DNA of 64,000 bases, taken from contig NC_019751.1 in NCBI RefSeq assembly GCF_000317435.1, positions 558,001 to 622,000 on the forward strand, given 5' to 3'. The notes under the pieces were generated by a model, which was not told the origin of the DNA, ran no database searches, and saw nothing but the letters and a program-made list of their open reading frames with translations. Numbering within the stretch: position 1 is the stretch's first letter; every line of letters begins with the position of its first letter. Below, in pieces: positions 46,035 to 56,197 of this stretch. The translations under genes were made by a program, and so were the position numbers. Source of the DNA: Calothrix sp. PCC 6303 (GTDB lineage: Bacteria; Cyanobacteriota; Cyanobacteriia; Cyanobacteriales; Nostocaceae).

Positions 46035-47426
46035 TTAAAAATCGGCGCTTTGTGGTGTTCTAGGAAATGGAATTACATCACGAATATTTCCCATCCCTGT
46101 CATAAATTGCACCACCCGTTCAAAGCCTAAACCAAAGCCAGCATGGGGAACTGTACCAAATCTCCGCAAATCCAGATACCACGATAGCTCTTCCTCTTTC
46201 ATTCCTTGTGCTAAGATTCTTTTTTGGAGAACATCTAAACGTTCTTCCCGTTGAGAACCACCAATAATTTCGCCAATTTTGGGAGCAACAATATCCATTG
46301 CTGAGACTGTTTTCTCATCTTCGTCTAAGCGCATATAAAAGGCTTTGATTTGGGCTGGATAATTAGTAATAATTGTCGGCTTTTTAAATAGTTGTTCACA
46401 CAAATATCGTTCATGTTCTGATTGCAAATCTGTTCCCCAACTTACAGGATATTCAAATTCTACGTCAGCTTTTTCTAGTAATTTGACTGCTTCTGTATAG
46501 GTAATCCGCTCAAACTGATTATTAATAATATTTTCGGCAGTTGCTAATACAGTATTATCTATACGTTGGTTGAAAAATTCCATATCTTCTGGGCATTTTT
46601 CCATCACATAATTAAAGATATATTTGAGAAATGCCTCAGCTAAATCCATATCTTCTTTCAAGTCACAGAATGCCATTTCCGGTTCCACCATCCAAAATTC
46701 AGCGAGGTGTCGGGAAGTGTTGGAATTTTCGGCGCGGAAGGTAGGACCAAATGTGTAAACATTACTAAAAGCCATTGCCATAACTTCGGCTTCCAGTTGT
46801 CCACTAACTGTGAGATAGGTAGGTTTAGCAAAAAAATCTTGGCTGTAGTCTATGGCATTATCTTTGGTGCGGGGAATCTTGTTTAAATCAAAGTTGGTGA
46901 CATGGAACATCTCCCCAGCACCTTCGCAGTCACTTCCGGTGATGATGGGAGTATGTACCCACATAAAGCCCCGTTGTTGGAAAAATTCGTGAATTGCAGT
47001 TGCACAAGCGTTACGAACCCGGAAAACTGCCCCAAAAGAATTGGTACGCGATCGCAAGTGTCCAATAGTCCGCAGAAACTCGAAGGAATGGCGTTTTTTT
47101 TGCAAAGGATATGTTTCGGGGTCTGCTTCGCCGTATACTAATATTGATTTAGCTTTAACCTCGATACGCTGCCCCTTTCCTTGGGATGCTACAATTACCC
47201 CATCAAATTCTACAGAAGCACCTGTATTGGCTTTTTTAATGAGTTCTTGGTAATCGGGTACATCCTCATTGATCACTACTTGCAAACTAGCCATGGAGGA
47301 GCCATCATTAACTTCAATGAAGGAAAATCCTTTTAGTTCCCGTTTTGTGCGTACCCAACCTTTAACGGTGACAGACTCATCTGGTTGTGCGCTACGTAAT
47401 ATTTCAGCAATGCGTTTTTCAATCAT
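46035..47426 (-). CDS. asnS: Asparaginyl-tRNA synthetase
   Basis: This 463-residue class IIb synthetase has an N-terminal OB-fold anticodon-binding domain ([22 protein letters not shown]), motif 2 ([21 protein letters not shown]) and motif 3 ([12 protein letters not shown]). The lack of an Asp-specific insertion and the R/N pattern fit AsnRS and not AspRS. A HIP1 site lies near 47050. Full length. Confidence 0.96.
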   Translation of the reverse strand: MIEKRIAEILRSAQPDESVTVKGWVRTKRELKGFSFIEVNDGSSMASLQVVINEDVPDYQELIKKANTGASVEFDGVIVASQGKGQRIEVKAKSILVYGEADPETYPLQKKRHSFEFLRTIGHLRSRTNSFGAVFRVRNACATAIHEFFQQRGFMWVHTPIITGSDCEGAGEMFHVTNFDLNKIPRTKDNAIDYSQDFFAKPTYLTVSGQLEAEVMAMAFSNVYTFGPTFRAENSNTSRHLAEFWMVEPEMAFCDLKEDMDLAEAFLKYIFNYVMEKCPEDMEFFNQRIDNTVLATAENIINNQFERITYTEAVKLLEKADVEFEYPVSWGTDLQSEHERYLCEQLFKKPTIITNYPAQIKAFYMRLDEDEKTVSAMDIVAPKIGEIIGGSQREERLDVLQKRILAQGMKEEELSWYLDLRRFGTVPHAGFGLGFERVVQFMTGMGNIRDVIPFPRTPQSADF

Positions 47427-47702
47427 ATTTTCTACTCAAGAAATAATTAAAGGAATTTTTAGACCTAGAGTATTAGGTTAACGTATTCTTGTTGGGTGAA
47501 GTTGACAGCATAACCCAACAACTGCGACTTGGCAAAACAGAAAATGTTAGAGTAATTCAGCTAATATCTGATTACAAACAAATCATATTCACGATCCGGA
47601 AAATTCGGTTGAGTGAGGATGTTTTCCAATATACTTGTATTTTTTTGTATTTTTTAAAACCATAGTGTGCCGAAACGCCACTTAGAAGTAAAGTAAAATT
47701 CT

Positions 47703-50546
47703 ATGTCTGAGCAGCTAAATTTCCAAGCTAGTAATATAGATAAACTACCACCCCAAAATATCGAGGCTGAAGAGGCAATTTTAGGGGGGATATTGCTTGA
47801 TCCAGAGGCGATTAGCCGAGTAAGCGATCGCTTAATCACCGAAGCCCTATATATTAGCGCCCATCGTGATATTTATCAAGCGATGCTGCGCTTGAATGGA
47901 CAGGGTAAACCCACCGATTTGCTGTCGGTGACAAGTTGGTTAACTGATCACGATTTATTAACCCGTGTGGGAGGAAGAAATAAATTAGCCTCCTTGGTGG
48001 AACGCACAGTATCCGCAATTAACATCGACGCTTTAGCGCAGTTGGTGATGGATAAATATATGCGTCGTCAATTAATTAAAGCGGGGAATGAAATTGTCCA
48101 CTTAGGATACGAAACAGAAACCGAATTACCCCAAGTTTTGGACAAAGCCGAACAGAAAATCTTCGGAATTTCCCAAGAGCGATCGCAATCAGGTTTAGTG
48201 CATATCGCTGACTCATTAATGAGTAATTTTAAAGATATTGAAGAACGAAATCAAGGAGTTGCTTTACCGGGGATTTCCTGCGGTTTCTATGATTTGGATG
48301 CCATGATTAACGGTGGTTTTCAACGCTCTGATTTAATCATTATTGCTGGTCGTCCGGCAATGGGTAAATGTGTGGCATTTGACACAGAAATCTTACTTTC
48401 AGATGGTTCTATTTCCACAATTGAAGAAATATATCATCATCGTCAAGGGAAATTATTAACATTAGGAGATGATTGGAAATTTCATGTTACCCAACCTTCA
48501 GTATATGTCGATGATAGAGAAAAGCCAGTATTTCGAGTAACTACAGGCTTAGGAAAATATGTCGAAACAACCATAACTCATCCATATTTAACTATTAATG
48601 GATGGCGCAAACTTTCAGAGTTGAAAGTAGGTGATAAAATTGCTATACCGCGTAAATTAGATGTGTTTGGCACGGAAACCATGCGCGATAGTGAAATCAA
48701 AATCCTTGCTTATTTAATTGGTGACGGTTGTTTAACAGGTACTAGCCCTCAATTTACAAATAGCAACCCTTTACTGCAAGAAGACTTTTCTCAAGCTGTC
48801 AATAGTTTTGTCGGATTGAAGGTGAGGTTAGAAACATCCAATGGTAAGCGAACACCTACATTATACGTCACCAAAAATTCCGATTTTTTTGCTGCTCAAA
48901 GGATAAATTTTGCTGAATGCCTAAAAATAGCAATCAAATCGCAAAATATCTCAGATAGAAAGTTGAGTCAAATACTAAAAGTAAGTCCAGCTTCAGTTTT
49001 TAACTGGCAAACAGGAATATGTTTGCCAAGTAAAGAAAACTTTAAGTTACTATCTGAAACACTGCAAATTTTACCAGAAAAGTTAGCTTGTTTTGGAATA
49101 AATACGACTATTGACAATGGTAATTCTTTAACACTTTGGCTACAAGAATTAGGTATTTGGGGTAAAGATGCTCATGCCAAAACTATTCCAGAGAGAATAT
49201 TCAAATTAACGCGATCGCAAATAGCTTTATTTATAAATAGGTTATTTGCCACAGATGGATGGGCATCAATTTTAAAAACAGGTCAGGTACAATTAGGATA
49301 TTGTACGGTTAGCGAAAAACTATCTCGTCAAGTTCAACACTTACTATTAAGATTTGGTATTATTGCCACCCTTAAAAAGAGATCTATCAAATATAAAGAT
49401 ACTCGTAGACAGGCTTGGCAAATAGATATTACCGATGCTAATTCCATTAAAACCTTTATTTCTGAAATTAGGATATTCGGCAAAGAAAAAGCGATTAATC
49501 AAATTGAATCTACTTTAGAAGGAAGAATATTTCAAACCAATTATGATACAATCCCCACCGAAATTTGGGATACAATTGCAGTAGCAAAAGGAAATGAACC
49601 TTGGTCTACCTTAGCCAAACGCGCAGGTATTAAAGGCTATACAAATATCCATGTTGGCAAACGCACATTATCGCGGGAAAGACTTTGGATTTTGGCAACA
49701 GCTTTAGAAAATTTGCCACTTCAGCAGTTAGCTGATAGCGACATCTACTGGGATAAAATAGTTTCCATTGAATCAATGGGTTTTAAACAAGTTTATGATT
49801 TAACTATCCCAGTTACCCACAATTTTATTGCAAATGATATTTGCGTTCATAATACTAGTTTTGCGATGAATATTGCTCACTATATTGCTGGTTCTTCACG
49901 AATGCCAGTAGCGATATTTAGTTTAGAAATGTCGAAGGAACAATTAGCATTAAGAATGCTATCAGGTGAAGCAAGAATTGAAAGTAGTTACCTTCGCAGC
50001 GGTAGAATTAGTCAGAATCAGTGGGAAGATTTAACTAGGGGCATTAGTTCACTTCAGCAAATGCCCATTTTTATCGATGATACTCCCAATATCACGATTA
50101 CAGAAATGCGAAGTCAAGCCAGACGTTTGCAAGCAGAACAAGGTACTGATTTGGGTTTAATCTTAATTGATTATTTGCAATTAATGGAAGGTGGTAGTGA
50201 TAATCGCGTCCAAGAGTTATCGAAAATAACACGTCAAATTAAAGGTTTAGCTAGGGAATTACATGTCCCAGTAATTGCCCTTTCCCAGCTAAGTCGAGGG
50301 GTTGAATCTCGTACTAATAAACGTCCAATGCTATCAGATTTGAGAGAATCGGGCAGTATTGAACAAGATGCGGATTTAGTGATGATGCTATATCGAGATG
50401 AATATTATGCACCTGATACTCCAGAAAGGGGAATAGCTGAAATCATGATTGCTAAACACCGTCACGGTGCAACTGGTACAGTTAAGCTATTATTTGATCC
50501 ACAATTTACCCAGTTTAAAAATTTAGCTAGAACTGGTGGATATTAG
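47703..50546 (+). CDS. dnaB: Replicative DNA helicase DnaB with intein
   Basis: The 947-residue precursor is a 452-residue DnaB helicase interrupted by a 495-residue intein. N-extein 1-222 ends in GRPAMGK, the Walker A loop; C-extein from 718 begins TSFAMNIAHY, restoring GRPAMGKTS. Walker B-like LGLILIDYLQLM and the ESGSIEQDADLV segments are in the C-extein. Active helicase requires splicing. An unspliced or mis-spliced protein would lack a P-loop, so splicing directly gates ATP binding. A perfect bidirectional terminator follows. Confidence 0.97.
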   Translation: MSEQLNFQASNIDKLPPQNIEAEEAILGGILLDPEAISRVSDRLITEALYISAHRDIYQAMLRLNGQGKPTDLLSVTSWLTDHDLLTRVGGRNKLASLVERTVSAINIDALAQLVMDKYMRRQLIKAGNEIVHLGYETETELPQVLDKAEQKIFGISQERSQSGLVHIADSLMSNFKDIEERNQGVALPGISCGFYDLDAMINGGFQRSDLIIIAGRPAMGKCVAFDTEILLSDGSISTIEEIYHHRQGKLLTLGDDWKFHVTQPSVYVDDREKPVFRVTTGLGKYVETTITHPYLTINGWRKLSELKVGDKIAIPRKLDVFGTETMRDSEIKILAYLIGDGCLTGTSPQFTNSNPLLQEDFSQAVNSFVGLKVRLETSNGKRTPTLYVTKNSDFFAAQRINFAECLKIAIKSQNISDRKLSQILKVSPASVFNWQTGICLPSKENFKLLSETLQILPEKLACFGINTTIDNGNSLTLWLQELGIWGKDAHAKTIPERIFKLTRSQIALFINRLFATDGWASILKTGQVQLGYCTVSEKLSRQVQHLLLRFGIIATLKKRSIKYKDTRRQAWQIDITDANSIKTFISEIRIFGKEKAINQIESTLEGRIFQTNYDTIPTEIWDTIAVAKGNEPWSTLAKRAGIKGYTNIHVGKRTLSRERLWILATALENLPLQQLADSDIYWDKIVSIESMGFKQVYDLTIPVTHNFIANDICVHNTSFAMNIAHYIAGSSRMPVAIFSLEMSKEQLALRMLSGEARIESSYLRSGRISQNQWEDLTRGISSLQQMPIFIDDTPNITITEMRSQARRLQAEQGTDLGLILIDYLQLMEGGSDNRVQELSKITRQIKGLARELHVPVIALSQLSRGVESRTNKRPMLSDLRESGSIEQDADLVMMLYRDEYYAPDTPERGIAEIMIAKHRHGATGTVKLLFDPQFTQFKNLARTGGY
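48369..49853 (+). other. DnaB intein with LAGLIDADG endonuclease and extra HTH-like segments
   Basis: Residues 223-717 start CVAFDTEILLSDGS (Cys1, block A) and have block B THPYL at about 281. Two LAGLIDADG-type helices follow, LAYLIGDGCL (about 335) and INRLFATDGWASI (about 510), both with the acidic residue kept. The intein ends with block F/G HNFIANDICVHN, and +1 is Thr. Unlike minimal inteins it also has RKLSQILKVSPASVFNWQTG (about 418) and STLAKRAGIKGYTNIHVGKR (about 640), both HTH-like. It looks splicing- and homing-competent. Confidence 0.92.
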
Positions 50547-50626
50547 TTTGTTGAAATAAGTTCATTCGACAACAAAAAGATAAAGGCATGATTAAATCAG
50601 TTATCAGTTATCAATTAGAACTAAAG

Positions 50627-50660
50627 GCTATCACGATTTTAAGACTAAAATCGTGATAGC
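50627..50660. terminator. Bidirectional terminator between dnaB and FKBP gene
   Basis: GCTATCACGATTTTA and its exact complement flank an AGAC loop (15-bp perfect stem). The inner A/T-rich arms provide a U-run in both directions. It serves convergent genes on both sides. Confidence 0.85.
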
Positions 50661-50675
50661 TTCTAGGAAGCTGCT

Positions 50676-51212
50676 CTAACTAACTCCTAATAGTTCCACA
50701 TCAAAAATTAGGGTTGAATTTGGGGGAATAGGACCAATTCCTCTAGAACCATAACCCAATTCAGGAGGAATAGTTAGTGTGCGACGACCACCTACCTTCA
50801 TGGTACTGAGTCCTTCATCCCAACCCTTAATTACTTGTCCGGCACCAATTTTAAACTTAAATGGCTCATTGCGATCGCGTGAGCTATCAAACTTACTACC
50901 GTTTTCTAAAGTTCCAGTATAGTGAACTGTCACAGTTTGTCCGCTTTGGGGAGTTTCACCAGTTCCTTCTTCGATTTCAACGTATTTTAATCCAGATGGG
51001 GTGGTAATAGAATTTGTATCTGACATATCTTTGCTCGCTAATAACGTATTATTTTCAGTGATGACTGTGGATGCTGGTGAAGGTTGATTGGTTGGAGATG
51101 CGATAGACTCCGCTAACGCACTTTCTTTATTACCACCAATCTGCGCTAGCACCAAAATGACAACGCAAAGTAGCATCACACTGACACTGACTAAAATTGC
51201 TTTCAAAATCAA
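50676..51212 (-). CDS. FKBP-type peptidyl-prolyl cis-trans isomerase
   Basis: The 178-residue protein has an N-terminal hydrophobic signal/anchor ([21 protein letters not shown]), a Ser/Thr/Pro-rich linker and a C-terminal FKBP domain (about 75-178: [38 protein letters not shown] ... [15 protein letters not shown]). It would assist folding of exported or thylakoid-lumen proteins. Full length for the family. Confidence 0.93.
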   Translation of the reverse strand: MILKAILVSVSVMLLCVVILVLAQIGGNKESALAESIASPTNQPSPASTVITENNTLLASKDMSDTNSITTPSGLKYVEIEEGTGETPQSGQTVTVHYTGTLENGSKFDSSRDRNEPFKFKIGAGQVIKGWDEGLSTMKVGGRRTLTIPPELGYGSRGIGPIPPNSTLIFDVELLGVS

Positions 51213-51583
51213 TCCTCCTACTTAGGTGATTTGGAATTGAAATTACCAGTTGAACACAACTAAGTTTAGATCGCAAAGGACAAAAAATCTTATTTTTTCA
51301 CTTCACACCAATAGAGACATACCTTAGTACGTCTCTATACTTAGGCTTTTCAGCTAATCTAGGACTTACGCACTACACAAATTAACCATGATATGTTTCC
51401 ACGAAAATAGGCAATTTCAGGCTCTTATTAATCATTCTTCGATACGCGAAGCGTCAAGCCTCCGGCTTATCGTACATCAAGCCGCGCTGTAGGGGTTTAG
51501 CATTGCTAAACCCCTACGACAAATGTCTTTTTTTCAAGCACCCATATTTTGTATTTCGTGTCAATGCGTAAGTTCTATAATCT
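51213..51583. other. Repeat-bearing spacer upstream of FKBP gene
   Basis: No gene is seen. It contains the intact family B palindrome at 51489-51517, a GATACGCGAAGCGTC repeat near 51440, and a degenerate TAGAGACAT...TACGTCTCTA pair near 51311. Confidence 0.6.
51489..51517. repeat. 29-bp palindrome, family B, intact copy
   Basis: Arms GTAGGGGTTTAGCA and TGCTAAACCCCTAC flank one base. This is the unbroken form of the site into which the insertion sequence at 9707-11137 inserted. Confidence 0.85.
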
Positions 51584-51907
51584 TTAACGCCAAAGTTTAT
51601 TTTCTAAATCGCGTACTTGCCGCTCTAAGCGATCAATCCTACCACGTAACTCATCAACCTCCGATTGACGAGCCACACCCAAATCCTGCATCATATTTCG
51701 CATCTGACGCTGCATGTTCACTTCCCAATTGCCTTGCTCAGATTTTACCTGCTGTACCATATCATCCATCACAGCTTTAGCCTGTTCTGGGTCTAGTTTC
51801 CCATCTTTGACTATTTTATCTCCAGCTTCCTTTAATTTCTCAGCAACCATCGAAGTTGTGCCCAAACCCAGCATCAGAACCTGTTGCATCCAATTATTGT
51901 TATCCAT
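51584..51907 (-). CDS. Phasin-like coiled-coil protein
   Basis: The 107-residue protein starts MDNNNWMQQVLMLGLGTTSM with an amphipathic helix and ends in a coiled coil (ARQSEVDELRGRIDRLERQVRDLENKLWR). This resembles the short phasin-family proteins that coat polyhydroxyalkanoate granules, although no pha gene is nearby. It may equally be a general membrane- or granule-associated scaffold. Confidence 0.7.
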   Translation of the reverse strand: MDNNNWMQQVLMLGLGTTSMVAEKLKEAGDKIVKDGKLDPEQAKAVMDDMVQQVKSEQGNWEVNMQRQMRNMMQDLGVARQSEVDELRGRIDRLERQVRDLENKLWR

Positions 51908-52359
51908 GTCATTTTCCTATGTTTGCTTTTACCAAAAGACTGCTGAGTACCCATTACTTAGCAATTTGCCCAGAGACTGCGGACTTAAATTCAAGACTGG
52001 AGAAAAATAAACTTTTAATTCCGCGTCCCAGATAAAGCGATTATAATTTGTGTTTGTTAAATCAGATGTGTTGATAACTATACAGCGAGAGTATGTTTAT
52101 GCGTACCTGCTGTATTGAGAGCTTTTCGGCAGCAAAGACTAACCTTTCAAAGGTAGCAACTAATAACCGAAACCTGGTTTCTCCCAATTGAATACAAAAT
52201 ATTCCGCATTTTACCTGAAAAAATTTGGTTGATCCAATACACCAAGCCTTGACTCACGGACGTTTCCGTAAAAATATTAATCCCACAACACTACACAAGC
52301 TAACCCCAAAGGGTACAGAAATGAAGATGCGATCGCAACCGAGGAAAAAGCAAGTTAAA
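51908..52359. other. Spacer with a possible decayed exported-protein tail
   Basis: About 450 bp without an intact gene. On the minus strand 52254-52345 reads ISVPFGVSLCSVVGLIFLRKRP and a stop, which resembles the C-terminal sorting tail of PEP-CTERM-like proteins, but no upstream body is seen. Confidence 0.35.
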
Positions 52360-52824
52360 TTAGGCTCTTTCAACTTTAAACACATTTTCCGGCGGCTTTG
52401 AAGCCACAGTTGCATCCCATCCAATTGCTTGTAAAAACTCATTCCCATTAGCTGTTTCCACCACATCCACACCCCACTCACCAGGTTGTAGCGCATCTGG
52501 TGAAGCACTGGTAGGGGGAGTTGTTTTAATTCCCCCTAATATCAATAAATTTGGTAAAGATTGACCATCTTTAACTTGACTTAAACGCTCATTGATTAAA
52601 GCTTGAGCACAACTTTCACCTATTTGTGCCGCAGAAAACTTATTAGGATCAAACAAAACCTCAACAATCCAATGAGGATTATCAATTAATCGACACTGAG
52701 CAATATTTGCTAATCCTTGAATAAATACCTTTGTAAATTCTTCCCGACTTAATGACGGAAGCACATCTTCAGAAACATTAAAATTATGGGATAGTAACAT
52801 TCGTCCTTGAGAAAAGTTAGTCAC
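52360..52824 (-). CDS. Conserved-looking hypothetical protein (154 aa)
   Basis: I do not recognise this family. The protein is soluble, without signal peptide or membrane helix. It has MLLSHNFNVSEDVLPSLSREEFTKVFIQGLANIAQCRLI near the start, an alternating alpha/beta pattern, and a Pro-rich loop (KTTPPTSASPDALQPGEWGVDVVETANG). The start at 52824 is an ATG. It stands alone, divergent from nothing obvious. Confidence 0.6.
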   Translation of the reverse strand: MTNFSQGRMLLSHNFNVSEDVLPSLSREEFTKVFIQGLANIAQCRLIDNPHWIVEVLFDPNKFSAAQIGESCAQALINERLSQVKDGQSLPNLLILGGIKTTPPTSASPDALQPGEWGVDVVETANGNEFLQAIGWDATVASKPPENVFKVERA

Positions 52825-53034
52825 AATATTGAACCCGGTACATCACTTTTCAAGAATAACGGAAATTCTTTACCACCAGGAACTACACATCTCATGATTT
52901 TTATGAACTACTAGTACAGCCATTATTTAACCATCAAAAGCCCAATAATAAACGCCTTTCCCCTACTGCCCCTGCTCCCCTGCCTACTAGCCCGTTAATT
53001 ATATTTTGACGGTTGTGTACAAATCGACAGTCCT

Positions 53035-53063
53035 GTAGAGATGTAGCACTGCTACGTCTCTAC
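53035..53063. repeat. 29-bp palindrome, family A, copy 3
   Basis: It has the same arms as copies 1 and 2 with one change (GTAGAGATGTAGCA), leaving a G-T pair in the stem. Confidence 0.8.
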
Positions 53064-53122
53064 AACCATCATTTTGCTCTTGACACACTTGACACACTAC
53101 TACTCTTGAAAATCCACAGGTT

Positions 53123-53578
53123 TTATTTTAAAGCTGCTTCTACCTCTTTAACTACATCGTCTAGGGCTTTTCCAGCTTCTTCAACCAGTTTTTCTTGTTC
53201 CGCTTCGGTATCAGCTTCCACCGCTGCTTTCACAGACGCGATCGCATTATCCATCGCGTTGGCTGCTTTGGGAATTCCTGCTTGTTCTAGTAAAGCAGAA
53301 GACTTTTCCATCGCTGTCAATGCTCTACCAAAATGCTCCTGTACTTCCTTTGTATTTTTAGTTTCTTGAGCTGCACTCATGGCATTTGCAGCTTCTTCCA
53401 ACGCTTCTGCTGCATCATTTAAAGCATCAGCGTTAATCTCTTGCTCTTGAGCAATAATTAAACTAGAGCTACCTGATGTAGAAGGTTTTGTAAAATTGGG
53501 ATTGAGTGCGATCGCTGGAAAATGCGCCAGCATTAAACCAGCCACAACAACATTTGCTAACAGTAATTTTTGTAACAT
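53123..53578 (-). CDS. Exported alanine/glutamate-rich helical protein
   Basis: With the ATG at 53578 the protein is 151 residues: a signal peptide (MLQKLLLANVVVAGLMLAHFPAIA) followed by an almost continuous helical body rich in Ala and Glu (DAAEALEEAANAMSAAQETKNTKEVQEHFGRALTAMEKSSALLEQAG). I prefer this start over 53650 because it begins the signal sequence. It resembles small periplasmic helical stress proteins; function is unknown. Confidence 0.7.
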   Translation of the reverse strand: MLQKLLLANVVVAGLMLAHFPAIALNPNFTKPSTSGSSSLIIAQEQEINADALNDAAEALEEAANAMSAAQETKNTKEVQEHFGRALTAMEKSSALLEQAGIPKAANAMDNAIASVKAAVEADTEAEQEKLVEEAGKALDDVVKEVEAALK

Positions 53579-53793
53579 AATCTTGATATTATTGATTAGT
53601 GAAAAGGCAAATATCACAATTTTTATGAATTCAAAACTGTTTTTTTGCATTGAGAGTATTAACTGTTACAAACTGGCATAGATGCTTACCCTACGTCAAT
53701 ATGAAAAATATGGATTTTAATGAATTTTCCAAATAATTCAGTATTATCCGTAACTAGTAAAATTACAGAGAAAAGATTTATTCTTACTTCATC

Positions 53794-54414
53794 ATGACAA
53801 CTAATTTAACTACTCCTGCATCCACAGAGTTTATTGATATACTTACCAAGACTGCACTGGCTTACCGCAGCAAGAGCAAAGATCGTCCCCAAGTAGAAGT
53901 AGTAGTAAATGCCTTATTACAGGCAGAAATAGCCGCTAAACAGCAAAAAATTATCTACCCTTTCCCATCAATGTTGGGTGAGTGGAGATTATGTTTTGCC
54001 ACTGGAACCAAAAAAGTCCAAAGGCGAGGAGGAATTATTTTAGGAAAAGGCTTTTATGTACCAAATTTTGCTAAAGCCAAAATAGCTTTTAGCACAAATA
54101 CGGATGAGAATTTGGGTAAAGGAGAAATTAAAAATTCAGCCGAACTAGGCTTTATGAAGCTGCAATTTAGCGGATTAACCAAATATTGGGGGAAAAAGAA
54201 CCTTTTGACATTTGACTTTGACAAAATAGAGTTGTCTTTATTGAATCGCACTCTTTATCGTGGAAATGTCAAAAGTCGGAAAACAGCAAATCAGGATTTT
54301 TACAATCAAACAACAACTGGTAAATTACCATTCTTTGCTTTTTTCCTCACCACCGATGATTTTATCGCAGCCCGTGGACGCGGTGGTGGGTTAGCATTGT
54401 GGATTCGAGAGTAA
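53794..54414 (+). CDS. Conserved cyanobacterial/plastid-type protein, possibly PAP/fibrillin-like
   Basis: The 206-residue soluble protein has YPFPSMLGEWRLCFATGTKKVQ in its N-terminal third, a beta-rich middle (GKGFYVPNFAKAKIAFSTN; ELGFMKLQFSGLTKYWGKKN) and a conserved-looking end TTDDFIAARGRGGGLALWIRE. The pattern recalls the lipocalin-like plastid lipid-associated (fibrillin) fold, but I am not certain. Function unknown. Confidence 0.65.
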   Translation: MTTNLTTPASTEFIDILTKTALAYRSKSKDRPQVEVVVNALLQAEIAAKQQKIIYPFPSMLGEWRLCFATGTKKVQRRGGIILGKGFYVPNFAKAKIAFSTNTDENLGKGEIKNSAELGFMKLQFSGLTKYWGKKNLLTFDFDKIELSLLNRTLYRGNVKSRKTANQDFYNQTTTGKLPFFAFFLTTDDFIAARGRGGGLALWIRE

Positions 54415-54515
54415 ACTAATTTGATGGGAGTGTACGATATTACTAGGGATAAATTACCTACGCGATCGCATACTCCAAATAAAGTTCAAATTAATCTACT
54501 TTTGAAGTCTGATAA

Positions 54516-55454
54516 CTATTGATGCATTTGTGTTGCTTTCAACATGTGGTAGGTAATTAGCAGCTGCGTCAACGCTAGGGGGTAACTTTGTAAAACTTCT
54601 CCGGTAGTCCCAGATATTTTACCTAGCTCTGGATTACTTTCGCGATCGCATACACTCTTCAAGTAAGGCATATCCGAACAAATTATTTGTTCTAAGCGAT
54701 TCACCTGCTCTAAGGTAGCATGACCATCAACTTCTAATACATCTACTGGTTTACCCATATCCCGATCCAATTCTAAGCGAATCGCGGAGCGCAAATTTCC
54801 ATTTCCAGCCGCTAAAACCTCAGTAAAATCAGGATGGGGAATTGTCGGACGCAAAACCAAACGCACATTTAAATGATCCTTTGTTTGTTCTGCATCGTCG
54901 CTAGGGGGATAAAAACTAACAACAATATCAGACCATTGACGTTGGGGACGAATATACAAATCAGAATCAGATTCGCGCTTTGCTAATTCCTGACGCACCT
55001 GTTCTTCTGTATAACCGCGTTTTTGAGTATCTCGCTTAATTTTCCAACTTGCACGTAGAGGTTCTGGCGGTGCCAAGTACACCTTGACATCATAACAATC
55101 CCTAGCAGCGCGGGTCGAATAGCCCAATAACCCCTCAACAATGACAAATTTCGCTGGCTTAATATATTGAGGGGCTTCAAAGCACCCTGTTTTATGGCTA
55201 TAAATTGGTTTGAGAATAGCTTGCCCCATCCGCAGTAAAGATAAATGCTGCTGCATAATATCCAAATGATTGCAGTCAGGGTGTAGTGCCGTAATTCCAA
55301 TTTCTGCACGTTGCTGACGATCATACCGATGATAATCATCAGTACAAATCGTCGTCACGTTCTCCACACCAAGTATCTGAGCAATACCCTTTGTTAAAGT
55401 AGTCTTACCCGCTGCACTATCTCCCACAATGCCAAGTATGATTGGACGATTCAT
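54516..55454 (-). CDS. Phosphoribulokinase/uridine kinase-like protein (PRK paralogue)
   Basis: This 312-residue P-loop kinase has Walker A GDSAAGKTT at residues 11-19, an acidic TDDYHRYDR segment like the substrate-binding loop of PRK, and FVIVEGLLGYSTRAARDCYDVKVYL. It is similar in layout to Calvin-cycle PRK but differs in the P-loop (canonical cyanobacterial GDSGCGKST) and lacks the redox-regulatory Cys in that position. It is more likely a second, non-Calvin PRK-like kinase. Confidence 0.85.
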   Translation of the reverse strand: MNRPIILGIVGDSAAGKTTLTKGIAQILGVENVTTICTDDYHRYDRQQRAEIGITALHPDCNHLDIMQQHLSLLRMGQAILKPIYSHKTGCFEAPQYIKPAKFVIVEGLLGYSTRAARDCYDVKVYLAPPEPLRASWKIKRDTQKRGYTEEQVRQELAKRESDSDLYIRPQRQWSDIVVSFYPPSDDAEQTKDHLNVRLVLRPTIPHPDFTEVLAAGNGNLRSAIRLELDRDMGKPVDVLEVDGHATLEQVNRLEQIICSDMPYLKSVCDRESNPELGKISGTTGEVLQSYPLALTQLLITYHMLKATQMHQ

Positions 55455-55649
55455 TTTTACCCCCAGTGCAGAAATTGGTTTTTAGGATTGTATACTAATT
55501 TACCAAATTTCTGATCATTTAAGAAAGCACCTCAAACTAAACTAACTCTCAAGCTTTAGTGAAATTGGAGTTAATTAGCGACTTGTGGGATTTATCAAAA
55601 TTTATTTTTTTTCATTAACTTTTATCAACGAATCGGCAAATTTTGTACA

Positions 55650-55901
55650 TCAATAATTGCTATTTAAGTAATCTAAGGCTTCTTCAGCAGACGTAAAGGC
55701 ACCAACAACACGAGTTGCTTCATTCCCATTACTGAAAATCTTCAGATAGTAGTTAAATCCATCTGTACCCTGCCGGATCTCAAAGGCGCGTGGTTTGCCG
55801 CCATTTGCATCACTCTTTAAGCCAGAACTAACGAAAGGCTCGACACTTCCAAAACCAGGGAAAGTGATGGAGTTTAATAGATTCAACAAAGTTGCTACCA
55901 T
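55650..55901 (-). CDS. Small hypothetical protein (83 aa)
   Basis: I do not recognise it. The protein has an N-terminal amphipathic/hydrophobic start (MVATLLNLLNSITFPGFGSV), a FEIRQGTDGFNYYLKIFSNGNEATRVVGAFTS beta-rich core and SAEEALDYLNSNY, like a small beta-sheet plus helix domain. It is well separated from its neighbours, with a 195-bp spacer on one side and 296 bp on the other. Confidence 0.6.
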   Translation of the reverse strand: MVATLLNLLNSITFPGFGSVEPFVSSGLKSDANGGKPRAFEIRQGTDGFNYYLKIFSNGNEATRVVGAFTSAEEALDYLNSNY

Positions 55902-56197
55902 ATTTTTATCATTATTCTTCCTTTAGAGATTTTACCCAAAATGGGCGCTGTCATCACATTTAAGTAAATTAGATAATCTTATTTAAGCTATGAATATATA
56001 ATGCGAATATTTGATGATTTATCTTCTGAGTGAGTAACTATTTTATAATTATAAATAGACTACAATTAACTAAGTAATTATTCGTATTAGATCACATTGT
56101 CGGCACTTGTGAACATAGATAATTTAGTATTTTCACTAGATTTAGTTGTTTTTTACAGCGAAATGGTAATATCAATAGCTAATGAGTGAAAAATACG

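Noticed and set aside
54516-55454. Calling this the Calvin-cycle phosphoribulokinase
   Set aside because: The P-loop and the redox Cys pattern differ from the canonical cyanobacterial enzyme.
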